Assembly (NCBI RefSeq): GCF_003313245.1
Contig: NZ_QJSD01000012.1
Coordinates: forward strand, 1 to 64,000
Origin: Primorskyibacter marinus
GTDB lineage: Bacteria > Pseudomonadota > Alphaproteobacteria > Rhodobacterales > Rhodobacteraceae
Length of the DNA: 64,000 nt
Reading direction: 5' to 3'
The position numbers and the translations under genes were made by a program. The notes below the pieces were generated by a model that had not been told where the DNA came from, did no database searches, and saw nothing but the letters and a program-made list of their open reading frames with translations. Below, piece by piece: positions 1 to 11,722 of the stretch. How positions within the stretch are numbered: position 1 is the first letter of the stretch; each line of letters opens with the position of its first letter.

Positions 1-1964
<1,964 letters not shown>

Positions 1965-2483
1965 CAGAGGCTCCTCCCTGAGTGAAGCATTTCGTGGCTC
2001 GATCCTGGTCAATTTCGCGACTGAAGATCGGGTCTGTCTGTTGCAGTAAATATACCGTGATACGAAAATAATTAAACAAGTATCAGAAAAATAACAGTTT
2101 TACTGTAAATTATTTTCACGAAGGCGCGCAAATCTGTAAAAATATTTGCCTGACCTTAAGGAAATCCCTGTGAATCAGCACTCTCTTGATTTTGCGTAGT
2201 TCAGTGAAAATTAACGGTAGCGCAATCATCGGGACGGGAGGTCCATCATGGGGTGCGGCAAAATGTTTCAGTATGCTGTTGTATGCCGTCAGCGCCTGCT
2301 GATGGACCGCCGCTCAAGACGTTCAACCTAAGCCTGCGTCGCAGGTGATTCTCTCGCTGAGTTCTCTGCACAATCATTGCGATGTGTGTCGACATCGAAA
2401 AGACCCAAGAGCCTTCTCGAAAACAATTGTCAAAACGCCTGCGAGGGGCTTTGGGCGTGGTCTGAAAACCGGGAAGGGGCGTC
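1965..2483. promoter_or_regulatory. AT-rich upstream region of acs with an inverted repeat
   Basis: No gene is seen in these 519 bp. The stretch 2040-2200 is strikingly AT-rich against a roughly 60 percent GC background and lies 75-235 bp upstream of the acs start. It contains the inverted repeat GCAAAT (2128-2133) / ATTTGC (2144-2149) with a 10-nt spacer, and a smaller ACAGT/ACTGT pair near 2096-2108. TTTGC/GCAAA-type half sites are known in alphaproteobacterial short-chain fatty acid regulation (ScfR/PccR type), so an acetate-responsive operator is possible. This is inference only; no -35/-10 pair stands out. Confidence 0.4.
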
Positions 2484-3278
2484 CTAGTCTTCGTGGATGC
2501 CCTCAGCGGTGAAGACACCGCCCTGAAACCGCACTTCCGGCGTATCCGGAGCGGGCCGCGCCTTATTGGCATCAATCGTCGGCCTGTAGTCTTCAGAGTT
2601 GTCTTGCGGTTTCCAGCCCAGGTAGCCGACTTTGGCGTTATCCCACCAACCGGCGTCATTGTCAGACGCGCCGTAGACTACCGGGCATCCCAGTCTGGAG
2701 ATCGCAAAGACCCGTTCGATCAGCCGAACGAAATCGTCTTGGCTTAGCCAGGTGGACAGGTGCCTGTGATCGGAAGGTTCGGGCAAGCAGCTTCCGATGC
2801 GCAGGATGGCGGTCTCGATCCCGAACTTGTCGTGGTACATATTGGCGAGCGCCTCACCGAACACTTTGGATACACCGTAAAGGCTGTCCGGCCGCGGGTA
2901 GGCATCGGAATCAAGTCGCTCATTTTGCGGATAGTACCCGATTGCGTGGTTGGAACTGGCAAAGACGATCCGATTGCAGCCTTGTTTGCGCGCGGCTTCA
3001 TACAGGTTGAAAACGCCGTCAATATTGGCGGAACTGATCACGTTCCAACTGTCCTCGATAGAACGCCCACCAAGATGCACAATACCGTCACAGCCCTTGA
3101 CGAGTGCCTCGACTGCGGTCTTGTCACTGAGGTCGCAGGGCATCAATTCTTCATTCGGACCGGCTTTGCCCAGATCCGCGATGTCCGACAGGCGCAGCGT
3201 ATCGGCCAGATGCGCCAGCTTGCTGCGCAAGACAGATCCCAGCCCTCCTGCCGCGCCGGTGATCAGTAGTCTTTTCAT
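2484..3278 (-). CDS. udh: Uronate dehydrogenase (NAD-dependent)
   Basis: Short-chain dehydrogenase/reductase of the uronate dehydrogenase family, which oxidises D-galacturonate or D-glucuronate with NAD+ to the aldarolactone in the cytoplasm. The 264 residues show the nucleotide motif GAAGGLG (8-14), the SSNH segment (108-111) and the catalytic YGVSK with Tyr134 and Lys138. Length and the WWDN, LGWKPxDN and VRFQGG segments agree closely with the remembered Agrobacterium enzyme (265 residues). The ATG at 3278 is chosen over the in-frame TTG at 3293 because AAGGA lies about 7 nt upstream of it. It follows the SMP-30 lactonase gene on the same strand by about 100 bp, which fits hydrolysis of its lactone product. 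Confidence 0.9.
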   Translation of the reverse strand: MKRLLITGAAGGLGSVLRSKLAHLADTLRLSDIADLGKAGPNEELMPCDLSDKTAVEALVKGCDGIVHLGGRSIEDSWNVISSANIDGVFNLYEAARKQGCNRIVFASSNHAIGYYPQNERLDSDAYPRPDSLYGVSKVFGEALANMYHDKFGIETAILRIGSCLPEPSDHRHLSTWLSQDDFVRLIERVFAISRLGCPVVYGASDNDAGWWDNAKVGYLGWKPQDNSEDYRPTIDANKARPAPDTPEVRFQGGVFTAEGIHED

Positions 3279-3374
3279 GGCATTGTCCTTCAATTATTTC
3301 CGACTGCCCGAAGGCCTGCAACGCAGATCGAAGTTTGCCTGTACGGTTGCGGCGATGCCGCAATCCTTTGAACC

Positions 3375-4250
3375 TTATCCGGCAAAACGCTTTTGCGGCA
3401 GGCCGGTCGCGCCCAGACCAGTGATGGCGAACAGCCCGCCAGCCTGGGGTTGATCTGTCCCTTCGGTCAGGTCTGCGCCGATCGAGGTGACAAAAAGGAT
3501 GTCCAGATCCTTGCCACCGAACATCGGTTTGGTGGGTTTTTCAACCGGCATGTCTATGGTCAGAAGTATCTCGCCCTCGGGAGAAATCCGGTAGACCTGC
3601 CACCCGCTGACGCCAGCCATCCAGTAACAGCCTTCGGAATCGACCGTGCCGCCATCGGGCCGACCGGCAACGTTGCGTGTGTCGAAGAACACGCGCGCCG
3701 GGCCGGGCGTTCCGGTCGCGGTGTCGTAGTCGCAGGCCCAGACCGTACGGACCCGCGCATTGCTGTCGGAGAAATACATGGTTTGCCCATCGGGAGAAAA
3801 GGCAAGGCCGTTGGTCGTATAAATGCCACTTTTCCAAGGGTGAACGATACGGTCTGCATCCAGACAATAAAACCGACCCATCGGTTGCGGCGCGCCGCCG
3901 TCTTTCATCGAACCGGCCCAGAACCTGCCCTGCGCGTCGGTGGCACCGTCGTTGAACCGGTTATCTGGCAGATGCGCTTCGGGGTCAGAGATATGGTCGC
4001 GTCGACCGCTATCCGGGTCGTAAAGCCAGAAGCCCGATTTGGTGGCCAGCACAAGCCCGCCTGCCTCCCGGACTGCCAGACAACCAACCGGTTCACCAAA
4101 TTCCTGCGCGGTGTTTTCGCGCGTCACGGGATCATAGCGGTGGATCAGCCCGGCGGAGATATCCACCCACCACAGCACCTGTGCGCGGTCGTCCCAGACG
4201 GCACCTTCGCCAATCATGCTGCGGCTGGGGACTACACATTCAATTTGCAT
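3375..4250 (-). CDS. SMP-30/gluconolactonase family lactonase, probable aldarolactonase
   Basis: A 291-residue six-bladed beta-propeller lactonase of the SMP-30/gluconolactonase/LRE family. The expected divalent metal ligands are present: Glu15 in IGEG, Asn147 in TTNGLAFSPDG and Asp199 in PDGGTVD; Arg98 and Asn100 in DNRFNDG match the substrate-binding positions. There is no signal peptide, so it acts in the cytoplasm. It lies directly upstream of udh on the same strand, and opposite a glucarate-dehydratase-like gene, so the likely substrate is the galactaro- or glucarolactone released by Udh. The substrate itself cannot be read from sequence; L-arabino- or gluconolactone are the main alternatives. 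Confidence 0.85.
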   Translation of the reverse strand: MQIECVVPSRSMIGEGAVWDDRAQVLWWVDISAGLIHRYDPVTRENTAQEFGEPVGCLAVREAGGLVLATKSGFWLYDPDSGRRDHISDPEAHLPDNRFNDGATDAQGRFWAGSMKDGGAPQPMGRFYCLDADRIVHPWKSGIYTTNGLAFSPDGQTMYFSDSNARVRTVWACDYDTATGTPGPARVFFDTRNVAGRPDGGTVDSEGCYWMAGVSGWQVYRISPEGEILLTIDMPVEKPTKPMFGGKDLDILFVTSIGADLTEGTDQPQAGGLFAITGLGATGLPQKRFAG

Positions 4251-4668
4251 GACAAAGCCTCATTGTGGATACGGTCTTTGGCGAGCAACGCCGCCGGGTA
4301 AGAAATCATCGTGCCGGATCGCCGACGTGATCTGGCAGTGTTTCCGACGTGTTTGATCCTTGCGGTTGCCCAGAAATGGCATGCTATACGTCCAAGGACA
4401 ACTCAGGTTCTCAGCCGTGACGGGCCACCCTGCAAGATGCGCCCACCGCCACCATCCCCAACCGGTGTGCGGGCGGCGCTTGTCTTGACAATTTATCGCA
4501 TCACGTTCTGCCGGGTGTGGACTCTACCCTCCCTTTGTCGACTATGATGAGGCCGACTTGCATTGGGACTGCGTCGACCGCTGAATGGTGACGTGACTGA
4601 CTTGCGCCTCTCTGCATATGCTGTGGGGGCGGGGCAGGACCTGAAACATGTAACAAATAGAGGCTCCC
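4251..4668. promoter_or_regulatory. Divergent promoter region of the aldarate locus
   Basis: This 418-bp gap separates the minus-strand lactonase-udh pair from the plus-strand glucarate dehydratase gene and should hold promoters for both. A consensus -35 hexamer TTGACA is at 4485-4490 on the plus strand, but no convincing -10 box sits 16-18 nt after it. A short palindrome GTCCAAGGAC is at about 4391-4400. No regulator gene lies next to it, so the controlling protein is unknown. No coding sequence is seen. Confidence 0.4.
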
Positions 4669-5901
4669 TTGACCGACACCCGCATCGCCGACATTCGCGT
4701 CACGCCAATTGCCTTTTCCGATCCGCCGCTGCGCAACAACGCTGGCTGCCACCAGCCCTATGCGTTGCGTTCCATCGTCGAGGTGGAGACGGAAGGCGGC
4801 ATCGTGGGCTTGGGCGAGACGCATGCCGGCAAAGAGCTGCTGGACGGGATGACGGACCTCGCCCCGCGATTGATCGGGATGGATGTGACCGATCTCAACG
4901 GGCTATGGGCCCATGCGCGGCGTGCGCTTTGGCCGATGCCCGATCCCCGGGTGCAACTGCGCGTGGTTGCCGGGATCGAGGTTGCGATGTGGGACGCGTA
5001 TGGCAAGGCCACTGATCGGCGGGTCTGCGACCTGTTGGGCGGACAAATGCGCAAGACCGCCCCATTTTCGGCCTATCTGTTTTACAAGTTCGCCAAACAC
5101 GCAGGCCGCGACACCGCCGATATGTGGGGCGAGGTGGCCACGCCTGAACAATTGGTCAACGAGGCCCACACCCTTGTCGATCAACACGGGTTCCGGTCCT
5201 TCAAGGTCAAGGCCGGCGTTCTGCCCCCCGACGAAGAAATCGCCGGGCTGGAGGCCTTGCGCGAGGCGTTCCCGAATGCGCCGTTACGGCTTGATCCGAA
5301 TGGTGGCTGGCATCTTCATACCACGTTGGACCTGCTGCCAAGGCTTGATGGGCTGGTGCAGTATCTGGAGGATCCGACGCATGGCATTCCGGCCATGGCA
5401 ACCGTACAGGCAGCAACGGAAATTCCGCTGGCCACAAGCATGTGCATTACCAGCGACGCGGATTTGCCCGAGGGGATTTCGCGCAAAGCCGCGCAGGTGA
5501 TCCTGTCTGACCATCATTATTGGGGCGGGCTACAGGCGACACGCGAATTGGCACGGATCTGCGCGATCTGGGGTGTCGGCTTGTCGATGCATTCAAACTC
5601 GCATTTGGGTATCAGCCTGGCGGCGATGGCGCATCTTGCCGTGTCCTTGCCGCATCTGAGTTATGACTGCGACACGCATTACCCGTGGCAGACGGATGAG
5701 GTGATCGAGGGCGGAAAGCTGCGCTTTGACAAGGGCGCGCTGACGCTGCCCGAAGGGCCGGGGCTGGGGGTGACGCTGGACCGCGATGCCCTGAAACGGT
5801 TGCATCAGAATTATCTCGATTGCGGCTATACAGAGCGTGACGATGCAAGCGAGATGCGCAAACACCTTCCCGACTGGCAATACGCGCATCCGCGCTTCTG
5901 A
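4669..5901 (+). CDS. gudD: Glucarate dehydratase-like enolase superfamily enzyme
   Basis: Enolase superfamily acid-sugar dehydratase of the glucarate dehydratase group, expected to convert D-glucarate to 5-keto-4-deoxy-D-glucarate with Mg2+. The 410 residues contain the KxK base motif (Lys179/Lys181), metal-site Asp209 with Asn211 in LDPNGGW, Glu234-Asp235, Asp281 in SDHHYWGG, and the His308/Asn310 pair in MHSNSHLGISLA. The C-terminal DTHYPWQ, PGLGV and ERDDASEM segments also fit. It is about 35 residues shorter than E. coli GudD (446). Start is TTG at 4669: an in-frame stop lies at 4651 and AGAGG sits 5 nt upstream. Divergent from udh and the lactonase, it completes the oxidative hexuronate route. 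Galactarate or another aldarate remains possible. Confidence 0.82.
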   Translation: MTDTRIADIRVTPIAFSDPPLRNNAGCHQPYALRSIVEVETEGGIVGLGETHAGKELLDGMTDLAPRLIGMDVTDLNGLWAHARRALWPMPDPRVQLRVVAGIEVAMWDAYGKATDRRVCDLLGGQMRKTAPFSAYLFYKFAKHAGRDTADMWGEVATPEQLVNEAHTLVDQHGFRSFKVKAGVLPPDEEIAGLEALREAFPNAPLRLDPNGGWHLHTTLDLLPRLDGLVQYLEDPTHGIPAMATVQAATEIPLATSMCITSDADLPEGISRKAAQVILSDHHYWGGLQATRELARICAIWGVGLSMHSNSHLGISLAAMAHLAVSLPHLSYDCDTHYPWQTDEVIEGGKLRFDKGALTLPEGPGLGVTLDRDALKRLHQNYLDCGYTERDDASEMRKHLPDWQYAHPRF

Positions 5902-5972
5902 ACCTCTGATCGAAAAGGCCCGACATGCCAACGGCTTGTAGGCGATATTTGCCGGAACGAAAGACGATACAA

Positions 5973-6893
5973 ATGCAGCACATCACCTATGACGCCGTCA
6001 ATGCACATCTGTCCTGGCCGGATGCCATTCAGGCGTTGAACGAGGGCCACAAAGCGCCAAAACCAGAGCTTGACGATATGTTCCTTGGCCCGTCAGACGC
6101 GACCTTGCTGAACCGGGGGGCCTATATCGAAGGCTTGGGTTATGGCGCGAAGGCAGTGACGGTCTTCGGTGCCAACGCGCGGCGCGGCTTGCCGACAGTA
6201 CAAGGCGCAATGTTCCTTTTTGCGCCCGAGGACGGTCAGCTGCGCGCCATCATCGAAAGCCGTCTTGTCACCGAATGGAAAACCGCAGCCGACAGCGTTC
6301 TGGGTGCGCGGCTTCTGGCCCGGCCGGACGCCAGGCGGTTGCTGATCGTGGGGGCGGGTACGGTCGCGGCCTCGCTGGTGCGCGCCTATTCCGCCGGGTT
6401 TTCGGGATTGGACAGTATTCAGGTCTGGGCGCGCCGGGGCGAGCAGGCAGAGGCGCTGGTTGCCAAGATGCAGACGGAAGGATTTGATGTCGAGGCTGTG
6501 CAGGACTTGCAGGCGGCGGCCGGGCAGGCCGACATCATCTCGACCGCCACGATGGCACGCGCGCCGATATTGCTGGGCGATTGGATCGCGCCGGGCACAC
6601 ATGTCGATCTGATCGGTGCCTTCAAGGCGGATATGCGCGAGGCGGATGATGCGCTGATGCGCAAGGCAAGCGTGTTTGTCGATAATCGCGACACGACCCT
6701 GCACCATATCGGCGAGTTGATCATGCCGCTTGCCTCTGGCGCATTGGCCGAAAGCGATGTTCTGGGCGACTTCTATGATCTTGTGGGCGGCGCGCCGGGG
6801 CGCACGAGTAGCGATCAGATCACCGTGTTCAAAAACGGCGGCGGCGCGCATCTTGACCTGATGATGGCGCGCTATATCGCTTCGGTTGTCTGA
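5973..6893 (+). CDS. Ornithine cyclodeaminase / mu-crystallin family protein
   Basis: A 306-residue NAD(P)-binding protein of the ornithine cyclodeaminase/mu-crystallin family. Visible features are the conserved lysine in GYGAK (Lys60), the ARxIIESRLVTEWKTAA-like segment around 91-106, and the Rossmann turn VGAGTVA at 126-132. Family members include ornithine cyclodeaminase, delta1-pyrroline-2-carboxylate and ketimine reductases and alanine dehydrogenase; which applies here is not decided by sequence. It begins 71 bp after the glucarate dehydratase on the same strand, so a role tied to that locus is likely but obscure. Start 5973 is where homology begins; an upstream in-frame ATG at 5925 with AAAAGG before it would add 16 residues. 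It converges on moeA with only 7 bp between stops. Confidence 0.75.
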   Translation: MQHITYDAVNAHLSWPDAIQALNEGHKAPKPELDDMFLGPSDATLLNRGAYIEGLGYGAKAVTVFGANARRGLPTVQGAMFLFAPEDGQLRAIIESRLVTEWKTAADSVLGARLLARPDARRLLIVGAGTVAASLVRAYSAGFSGLDSIQVWARRGEQAEALVAKMQTEGFDVEAVQDLQAAAGQADIISTATMARAPILLGDWIAPGTHVDLIGAFKADMREADDALMRKASVFVDNRDTTLHHIGELIMPLASGALAESDVLGDFYDLVGGAPGRTSSDQITVFKNGGGAHLDLMMARYIASVV

Positions 6894-6900
6894 GGCCGGA

Positions 6901-8067
6901 TCAGAGCGGAATGTACTCCACCGGATCGCCCGCATCGCGCGCCGGATCATGCGGAGGACGCACCAACAACGCGTCTGACAGGCCCAGAACGGACAACAAG
7001 GAGCTATCTTGCCGCTGGTCGGGCAGAATGCCGTTTTCTGTCAGCCGCGCCCGCATGTAATGTTCGCGCGGGCCGTTGGCAGGCTGGGATTGGGCCAGAA
7101 CGGTTTGCTTGCGCAGGGCTTGCGCGCGGGGCAGGCCCAGCATGGCCCGGATCACCGGGGCCACGAAAACATGTCCGCAAACCATGGCCGAGACGGGATT
7201 GCCGGGCAGTCCGATCATCATCGCGCCGTTCAATGTCCCTGCCATCAGCGGTTTGCCGGGCCGCATCGCCACTTTGTAAAACGCGCGGTCCATGCCCAGG
7301 TCGCCCGCCACCTTGCCAACAAGATCGTGATCACCAACTGACGCACCACCGATCGTCACCACCAGATCCGCGTCTTGGGCAAGATCAAAGGCAGTGCGCA
7401 AAGAGGCCTCATCATCGCGGGCCAACGGTAACAGTCGCGGCCGGGCACCCAGATCGCGCAGCAGCGCATGCAGGCCGAACGTATTGGATGCGATGATCTG
7501 ATCCGGGCCGGGGACTTCGCCGGGCATCACCAACTCGTCGCCCGTGGACAGGACCGCCACCTCTGGCCGACGGGTCACAGGCACCTGCGCCACGTTCATT
7601 GAGGCCAGAAAAGCGACAAGAGCGGGCGTCAGCCGCACGGAGGCGTCGATGGTCTGTCCTACTCGAAAGTCATCGCCTTCGGCGCGGATATGCGGTCCCT
7701 TGTCCAACCCCTCTGTGACGGTGATGACATCGCCATCGCGCGTCACATCTTCCTGGATCACAATGCGGGTGGCACCTTGGGGGACGGGCGCGCCGGTGAA
7801 GATGCGCACAGCCTCGCCCGGCCCAACCGGGCCGTCAAAGCGCGATCCGGCCGCCGCTTCGCCGATCACCGTAAAGCTGTCGCCGGGGGCTGCCGCGACA
7901 ACCGCATAGCCATCCATCGCAGAGGCTGAAAATGGCGGCTGATTGCGTGTCGCAGAAACCGTACGCGCCAGGACGCGGCCGTTTGCCTCGATCAAGGGGA
8001 TCTCTTCAACGGGCAGTGTGGGGGCGCGCGAAAACAGCCGGTCAAGCGCTTCTGAAACGGGGATCAT
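6901..8067 (-). CDS. moeA: Molybdopterin molybdenumtransferase MoeA
   Basis: MoeA inserts molybdate into adenylylated molybdopterin, releasing AMP and giving active molybdenum cofactor. The 388 residues have the usual order: an N-terminal domain with [13 protein letters not shown] (44-56), a central molybdopterin-binding domain with STGDELV and a SVGDHD segment, a MRPGKP motif and [11 protein letters not shown], and a C-terminal beta domain. Length is normal (about 390-410). It is the last gene of the minus-strand trpGD-ung-trpC-moaC-moeA run and overlaps moaC by 4 nt, so its translation is coupled to that of moaC. Confidence 0.95.
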   Translation of the reverse strand: MIPVSEALDRLFSRAPTLPVEEIPLIEANGRVLARTVSATRNQPPFSASAMDGYAVVAAAPGDSFTVIGEAAAGSRFDGPVGPGEAVRIFTGAPVPQGATRIVIQEDVTRDGDVITVTEGLDKGPHIRAEGDDFRVGQTIDASVRLTPALVAFLASMNVAQVPVTRRPEVAVLSTGDELVMPGEVPGPDQIIASNTFGLHALLRDLGARPRLLPLARDDEASLRTAFDLAQDADLVVTIGGASVGDHDLVGKVAGDLGMDRAFYKVAMRPGKPLMAGTLNGAMMIGLPGNPVSAMVCGHVFVAPVIRAMLGLPRAQALRKQTVLAQSQPANGPREHYMRARLTENGILPDQRQDSSLLSVLGLSDALLVRPPHDPARDAGDPVEYIPL

Positions 8068-8540
8068 GTCGCGTCGTACCGGCCGGATTTTCCGCCGTCT
8101 TTCAACACAACGCGAATGCCGCCGATCTGCATCGTCTTGTCCACGGCCTTGGCCATGTCATAGATCGTCAGCGCGGCGGTGCTGACGGCGGTCAGGGCCT
8201 CCATCTCCACGCCGGTCTGTCCGGTGGTCTTGACGGTGGCTTCGATCCGCAGGCCGGGCAGGTCCGCATCGGGCGTGATCTCGACCGCGACCTTCGTGAC
8301 AGGCAGGGGATGGCACAGCGGGATCAGGTCGGGCGTTTTCTTGGCCCCCATGATGCCCGCCAGCCGGGCCACGCCGATCACGTCGCCTTTTTTGGCGCGG
8401 CCTTCGGTGATGATGTCAAAGGTCTCGCGCGTCATCAGCACATGGCCCTCTGCCACGGCCACGCGCGCCGTCACGGGTTTGTCCGAGACATCAACCATAT
8501 GGGCATCGCCCTTGGCGTCGAAATGGGTCAGGCCGCTCAT
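8064..8540 (-). CDS. moaC: Cyclic pyranopterin monophosphate synthase MoaC
   Basis: MoaC acts after MoaA in the first stage of molybdenum cofactor synthesis, turning 3',8-cyclo-7,8-dihydro-GTP into cyclic pyranopterin monophosphate. The 158-residue protein is the standard size and contains [17 protein letters not shown] at 5-21, [12 protein letters not shown] in the middle and [23 protein letters not shown] towards the C terminus, all family hallmarks. It overlaps trpC upstream and moeA downstream by 4 nt each. MoaA is not in the window. Confidence 0.96.
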   Translation of the reverse strand: MSGLTHFDAKGDAHMVDVSDKPVTARVAVAEGHVLMTRETFDIITEGRAKKGDVIGVARLAGIMGAKKTPDLIPLCHPLPVTKVAVEITPDADLPGLRIEATVKTTGQTGVEMEALTAVSTAALTIYDMAKAVDKTMQIGGIRVVLKDGGKSGRYDAT

Positions 8541-9340
8541 GCCGATACCGGATCTGACAGAAGCTGCCGGGTCGCGGTCGCCACATCCGCCTGCCGCATC
8601 AGGCTTTCGCCGATCAGGAAGGTGCGGGCCCCGTAGGAGGCCATGTCGGCCAGATCCTCGCCTGTGTTCAGCCCGGATTCAGAGATCAGCAGGCGGTCCT
8701 CCGGCACGCGTTTCGAAAGTGTGCGCGTGGTGTCCAGCGAGGTCTCAAACGTCTTGAGGTTGCGGTTGTTCACCCCGATCAGCGCCGATTTCAGCCGTAG
8801 CGCGCGGTCCAGTTCCGGGGCGTCATGCACCTCTATCAGCGCGTCCATGCCCCAGTGATGCGCGGCGTCCTCCAGCTCTGCCGCTTGCGCGTCGGACACG
8901 CTGGCCATGATGATCAGGATGCAATCGGCGTGCAGCGCGCGGGCTTCGGCCACCTGATAGGTGTCATACATGAAATCCTTGCGCAGCGCGGGCAGGGCCG
9001 TGGCGCGGCGGGCCTCGGTCAGGAAATCCTTGGCACCCTGAAAGCTGGGCGTGTCGGTCAGAACGGACAGGCAGGTGGCACCGCCATCCTCATACGCCTT
9101 GGCCAGCGTGGCGGGGTGGAAATCCGCGCGGATCAGGCCTTTGGAGGGCGAGGCTTTCTTGACCTCGGCGATCAGACCGTAGCCGGTTTGCGACGCTTTA
9201 CGCAGTGCTTCGGCAAAGGGACGCACGGGCGGTGCTGCGCGGGCGGCGTCCTCAACAGCGACAAGCGGCGTGGCGGCTTTGTCGGCGGCGACTTCTTCCA
9301 GCTTGTAGGCTTTGATCTTGTCGAGGATGGTCCGGGTCAT
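8537..9340 (-). CDS. trpC: Indole-3-glycerol phosphate synthase TrpC
   Basis: TrpC closes carboxyphenylaminodeoxyribulose phosphate to indole-3-glycerol phosphate in tryptophan synthesis. The 267-residue single-domain (beta/alpha)8 protein shows the catalytic lysine strand [14 protein letters not shown] near 56-69, [12 protein letters not shown] in the centre, [11 protein letters not shown] and the phosphate-binding LLISESGL end. It is not fused to TrpF. It overlaps ung by 4 nt and moaC by 4 nt, so it sits between a DNA-repair gene and a cofactor gene in one coupled operon. Confidence 0.96.
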   Translation of the reverse strand: MTRTILDKIKAYKLEEVAADKAATPLVAVEDAARAAPPVRPFAEALRKASQTGYGLIAEVKKASPSKGLIRADFHPATLAKAYEDGGATCLSVLTDTPSFQGAKDFLTEARRATALPALRKDFMYDTYQVAEARALHADCILIIMASVSDAQAAELEDAAHHWGMDALIEVHDAPELDRALRLKSALIGVNNRNLKTFETSLDTTRTLSKRVPEDRLLISESGLNTGEDLADMASYGARTFLIGESLMRQADVATATRQLLSDPVSA

Positions 9341-9987
9341 TGCGTCGTCCAGTTGATCTGTGTCTCACCCCTTGCCTTAAGCCAGTCATTGACTTTGGAA
9401 AAGGGGCGCGAGCCGAAAAAGCCGCGTCTGGCCGATAGCGGCGAAGGGTGCGGGCTGCGCAGGATCAGATGTTCCGCACTGGTCAGGGTGTCGGCAAACC
9501 CCTGCGCATGCTTGCCCCACAGGATGAAGGCACGGGGCGATTTGTCCAGTTCTGCGAGCACCTGTCGCGTCAGGGTCGACCAACCCAGTTTCGCGTGGCC
9601 ACCCGCATTGCCCGCAGGCACCGTCAGCGCCGTGTTGAGCAACAGCACGCCCTGCCGCGCCCAGAACCGCAGGTCGCCATCCGAAGGGGATGCATCAAGA
9701 TCGTCTTGCAACTCTTTGAAAATATTTGAGAGAGATCGAGGCAGCGGTCGTACATCCGGTTCGACCGAGAAAGACAATCCGTGGGCGTGGCCGGGTGTCG
9801 GGTACGGATCCTGGCCAAGGATCACCACACGGGTGTCATCGGGCGCGCAGGCGTCAAGCGCGGCAAAGATCAGATCTTCGGGTGGCAGGATCTGCCGGGT
9901 CTCTGTTTCCAAAGCGGCGGCAATCCCCGGCGATGTCGTGGTAAAAAATGGCAGATGTGCCCAAGCAGGGGGCGGGTGCAACATCAT
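9337..9987 (-). CDS. ung: Uracil-DNA glycosylase, family 1
   Basis: Removes uracil from DNA in base-excision repair. The 216 residues include the water-activating motif GQDPY (58-62, catalytic Asp60), the uracil-recognition segment [10 protein letters not shown] (113-122) and the DNA-intercalation loop HPSPLSA starting at His180, so all family 1 active-site blocks are intact. Start is one of two adjacent ATG codons (9987 or 9984). It overlaps trpD by 1 nt and trpC by 4 nt on the minus strand, so a repair enzyme is translated within the tryptophan operon. Why it sits here is unknown. Confidence 0.95.
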   Translation of the reverse strand: MMLHPPPAWAHLPFFTTTSPGIAAALETETRQILPPEDLIFAALDACAPDDTRVVILGQDPYPTPGHAHGLSFSVEPDVRPLPRSLSNIFKELQDDLDASPSDGDLRFWARQGVLLLNTALTVPAGNAGGHAKLGWSTLTRQVLAELDKSPRAFILWGKHAQGFADTLTSAEHLILRSPHPSPLSARRGFFGSRPFSKVNDWLKARGETQINWTTQ

Positions 9988-11006
9988 CAGGTGGCTTGGG
10001 TGATGCGGGCGAGCGCCTCAATCCGCGCCTTTGCGGCACCGCTGTCGATACTCTCGCAGGCCATGGCCACGCCTTCGCGCAGATCGCTAGCCTTGCCAGC
10101 CACGACCAGTGCTGCGGCGGCGTTCAGCAGCACCGCGTCGCGGTAAGCCGACGGCGCGCCGTCCAGCAGGGCGCGGAACGCCACGCCGTTTTCTTCTGGC
10201 GTGCCGCCGATAATGTCGTCGAACGGATGCACGGGCAGGCCCGCATCCTCGGGATGCAGTTCCGATTCGCGGATCGTGCCGTCCTCTTCCAGTGCCGCCA
10301 CCCAGCTAACACCGGTTATGGTCAACTCATCCGTGCCGTCAGAGCCGTGTACCAGCCAGGCGCGTTCGGAACCCAGCTTGGCCAACGTCTCTGCCATCGG
10401 GCGGATCAGGTCGCGGGTGAAAGCCCCGGTCAACTGCCGTTTCACGCTTGCCGGGTTGGTCAACGGCCCGAGAATGTTGAACATCGTGCGGGTGCCAAGC
10501 TCGGCCCGCACCGGACCGACATGGGCCATGGCAGGGTGATGCATGGGGGCCATCATAAAACAGATGCCCGCTTCTTTCAGAGCCTTTTCAACGGTTTCCA
10601 CGCCGATCATCACGTTGACGCCCATCTGGCCCAACGCGTCCGCCGCGCCCGATTTCGACGACAGGTTGCGGTTGCCATGCTTGGCGACCACGACACCCGC
10701 ACCGGCCACCACAAAGGCCGTCGCGGTCGAAATGTTCAGCGTGCCTTTGCCGTCGCCGCCGGTGCCGACAATGTCTATCGCACCTTCGGGCGCGCGAACC
10801 TTGTGACACTTGGCGCGCATGACGCCGGCGGCGGCGGCATATTCCTCGACCGTTTCGCCACGAGTGCGCAGCGCCATCAGCAACCCGCCGATCTGGGCCG
10901 GGGTGGCCTCGCCCTCGAACAGGATCTCGAAAGCCTGATGCGCCTCTGTTTCGGTCAGCGCGCGATCCGGGGCGGCCCCGATCAGGGGCTTGAGCGCGTC
11001 ACTCAT
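9987..11006 (-). CDS. trpD: Anthranilate phosphoribosyltransferase TrpD
   Basis: Transfers phosphoribosyl from PRPP to anthranilate, second step of tryptophan synthesis. The 339-residue protein shows [21 protein letters not shown]-type PRPP-binding segments around 79-99, [15 protein letters not shown], and a typical NPA-containing GPLTNPA motif, with a normal length of about 340. It is separate from TrpG, as usual in alphaproteobacteria. It overlaps trpG by 4 nt upstream and ung by 1 nt downstream. Confidence 0.96.
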   Translation of the reverse strand: MSDALKPLIGAAPDRALTETEAHQAFEILFEGEATPAQIGGLLMALRTRGETVEEYAAAAGVMRAKCHKVRAPEGAIDIVGTGGDGKGTLNISTATAFVVAGAGVVVAKHGNRNLSSKSGAADALGQMGVNVMIGVETVEKALKEAGICFMMAPMHHPAMAHVGPVRAELGTRTMFNILGPLTNPASVKRQLTGAFTRDLIRPMAETLAKLGSERAWLVHGSDGTDELTITGVSWVAALEEDGTIRESELHPEDAGLPVHPFDDIIGGTPEENGVAFRALLDGAPSAYRDAVLLNAAAALVVAGKASDLREGVAMACESIDSGAAKARIEALARITQAT

Positions 11007-11584
11007 GCGGGCACCTTCAGTTCCTTCACGAAATTTTGCAGCAGGGCATGGCCATGTTCGGACGCAATCGATTCCGGATGGAACTGTACGCCGTGGATCG
11101 GCAGCGTCTTGTGTTGCAGACCCATGATGGTCCCATCCTCCAACTCAGCCGTGATTTCCAATTCCTCGGGCAGCGTGTCCCGGTCCACCACCAGCGAATG
11201 ATAGCGCGTCGCGTCAAAGGGCGAGGGCAGGCCTGCGAACACACCTTTGCCCGCATGTTGCATTGCGCCCATCTTGCCATGCACGATCTCGTGGCAGCGC
11301 ACGACCTGGCCGCCAAAGGCCTGCCCGATGGATTGGTGGCCTAGGCAAACCCCCATCAAGGGTGTGCGGGTTTCCGCCGCCGCCAGCACCATCGACAGGC
11401 AGATCCCCGCCTGATCGGGCGTGCCGGGGCCGGGGGACAGCAGGATGCCCGCCGGTTTCAGCGCCATGGCCTGCTGCACATCCAGCGCGTCATTGCGCCA
11501 GACCTTCACATCCGCGCCCAATTCGCCCAGATAGTGGACGAGGTTATAGGTGAAGCTGTCGTAGTTATCGATGAGCATCAGCAT
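11003..11584 (-). CDS. trpG: Anthranilate synthase component II (glutamine amidotransferase) TrpG
   Basis: Class I glutamine amidotransferase that supplies ammonia to TrpE for anthranilate formation. The 193 residues contain the oxyanion loop LLSPGPGTP (48-56), the nucleophile Cys80 in GVCLGHQ, and His169/Glu171 in FHPES, a complete triad. Start is placed at ATG 11584, where the conserved [10 protein letters not shown] begins; an in-frame codon at 11638 would add 18 unrelated residues. It is first of the trpGD-ung-trpC-moaC-moeA run and is divergent from the polysaccharide deacetylase gene (139 bp between starts). Its partner trpE lies 2.4 kb upstream on the same strand, beyond that opposite-strand gene. 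Confidence 0.95.
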   Translation of the reverse strand: MLMLIDNYDSFTYNLVHYLGELGADVKVWRNDALDVQQAMALKPAGILLSPGPGTPDQAGICLSMVLAAAETRTPLMGVCLGHQSIGQAFGGQVVRCHEIVHGKMGAMQHAGKGVFAGLPSPFDATRYHSLVVDRDTLPEELEITAELEDGTIMGLQHKTLPIHGVQFHPESIASEHGHALLQNFVKELKVPA

Positions 11585-11722
11585 GGGTCGATTTCCCTGT
11601 CTGGGGCTGGTGGCCGGGGCCTTGGTCGCGGTATACATGCTCTGGCTTGGCAGGCAGCGTCAAGGGCTTGGCTACGTCGCAGGCCCATGTGCGGCCATGA
11701 AGGACAACGAGAGGGCAGTAAA

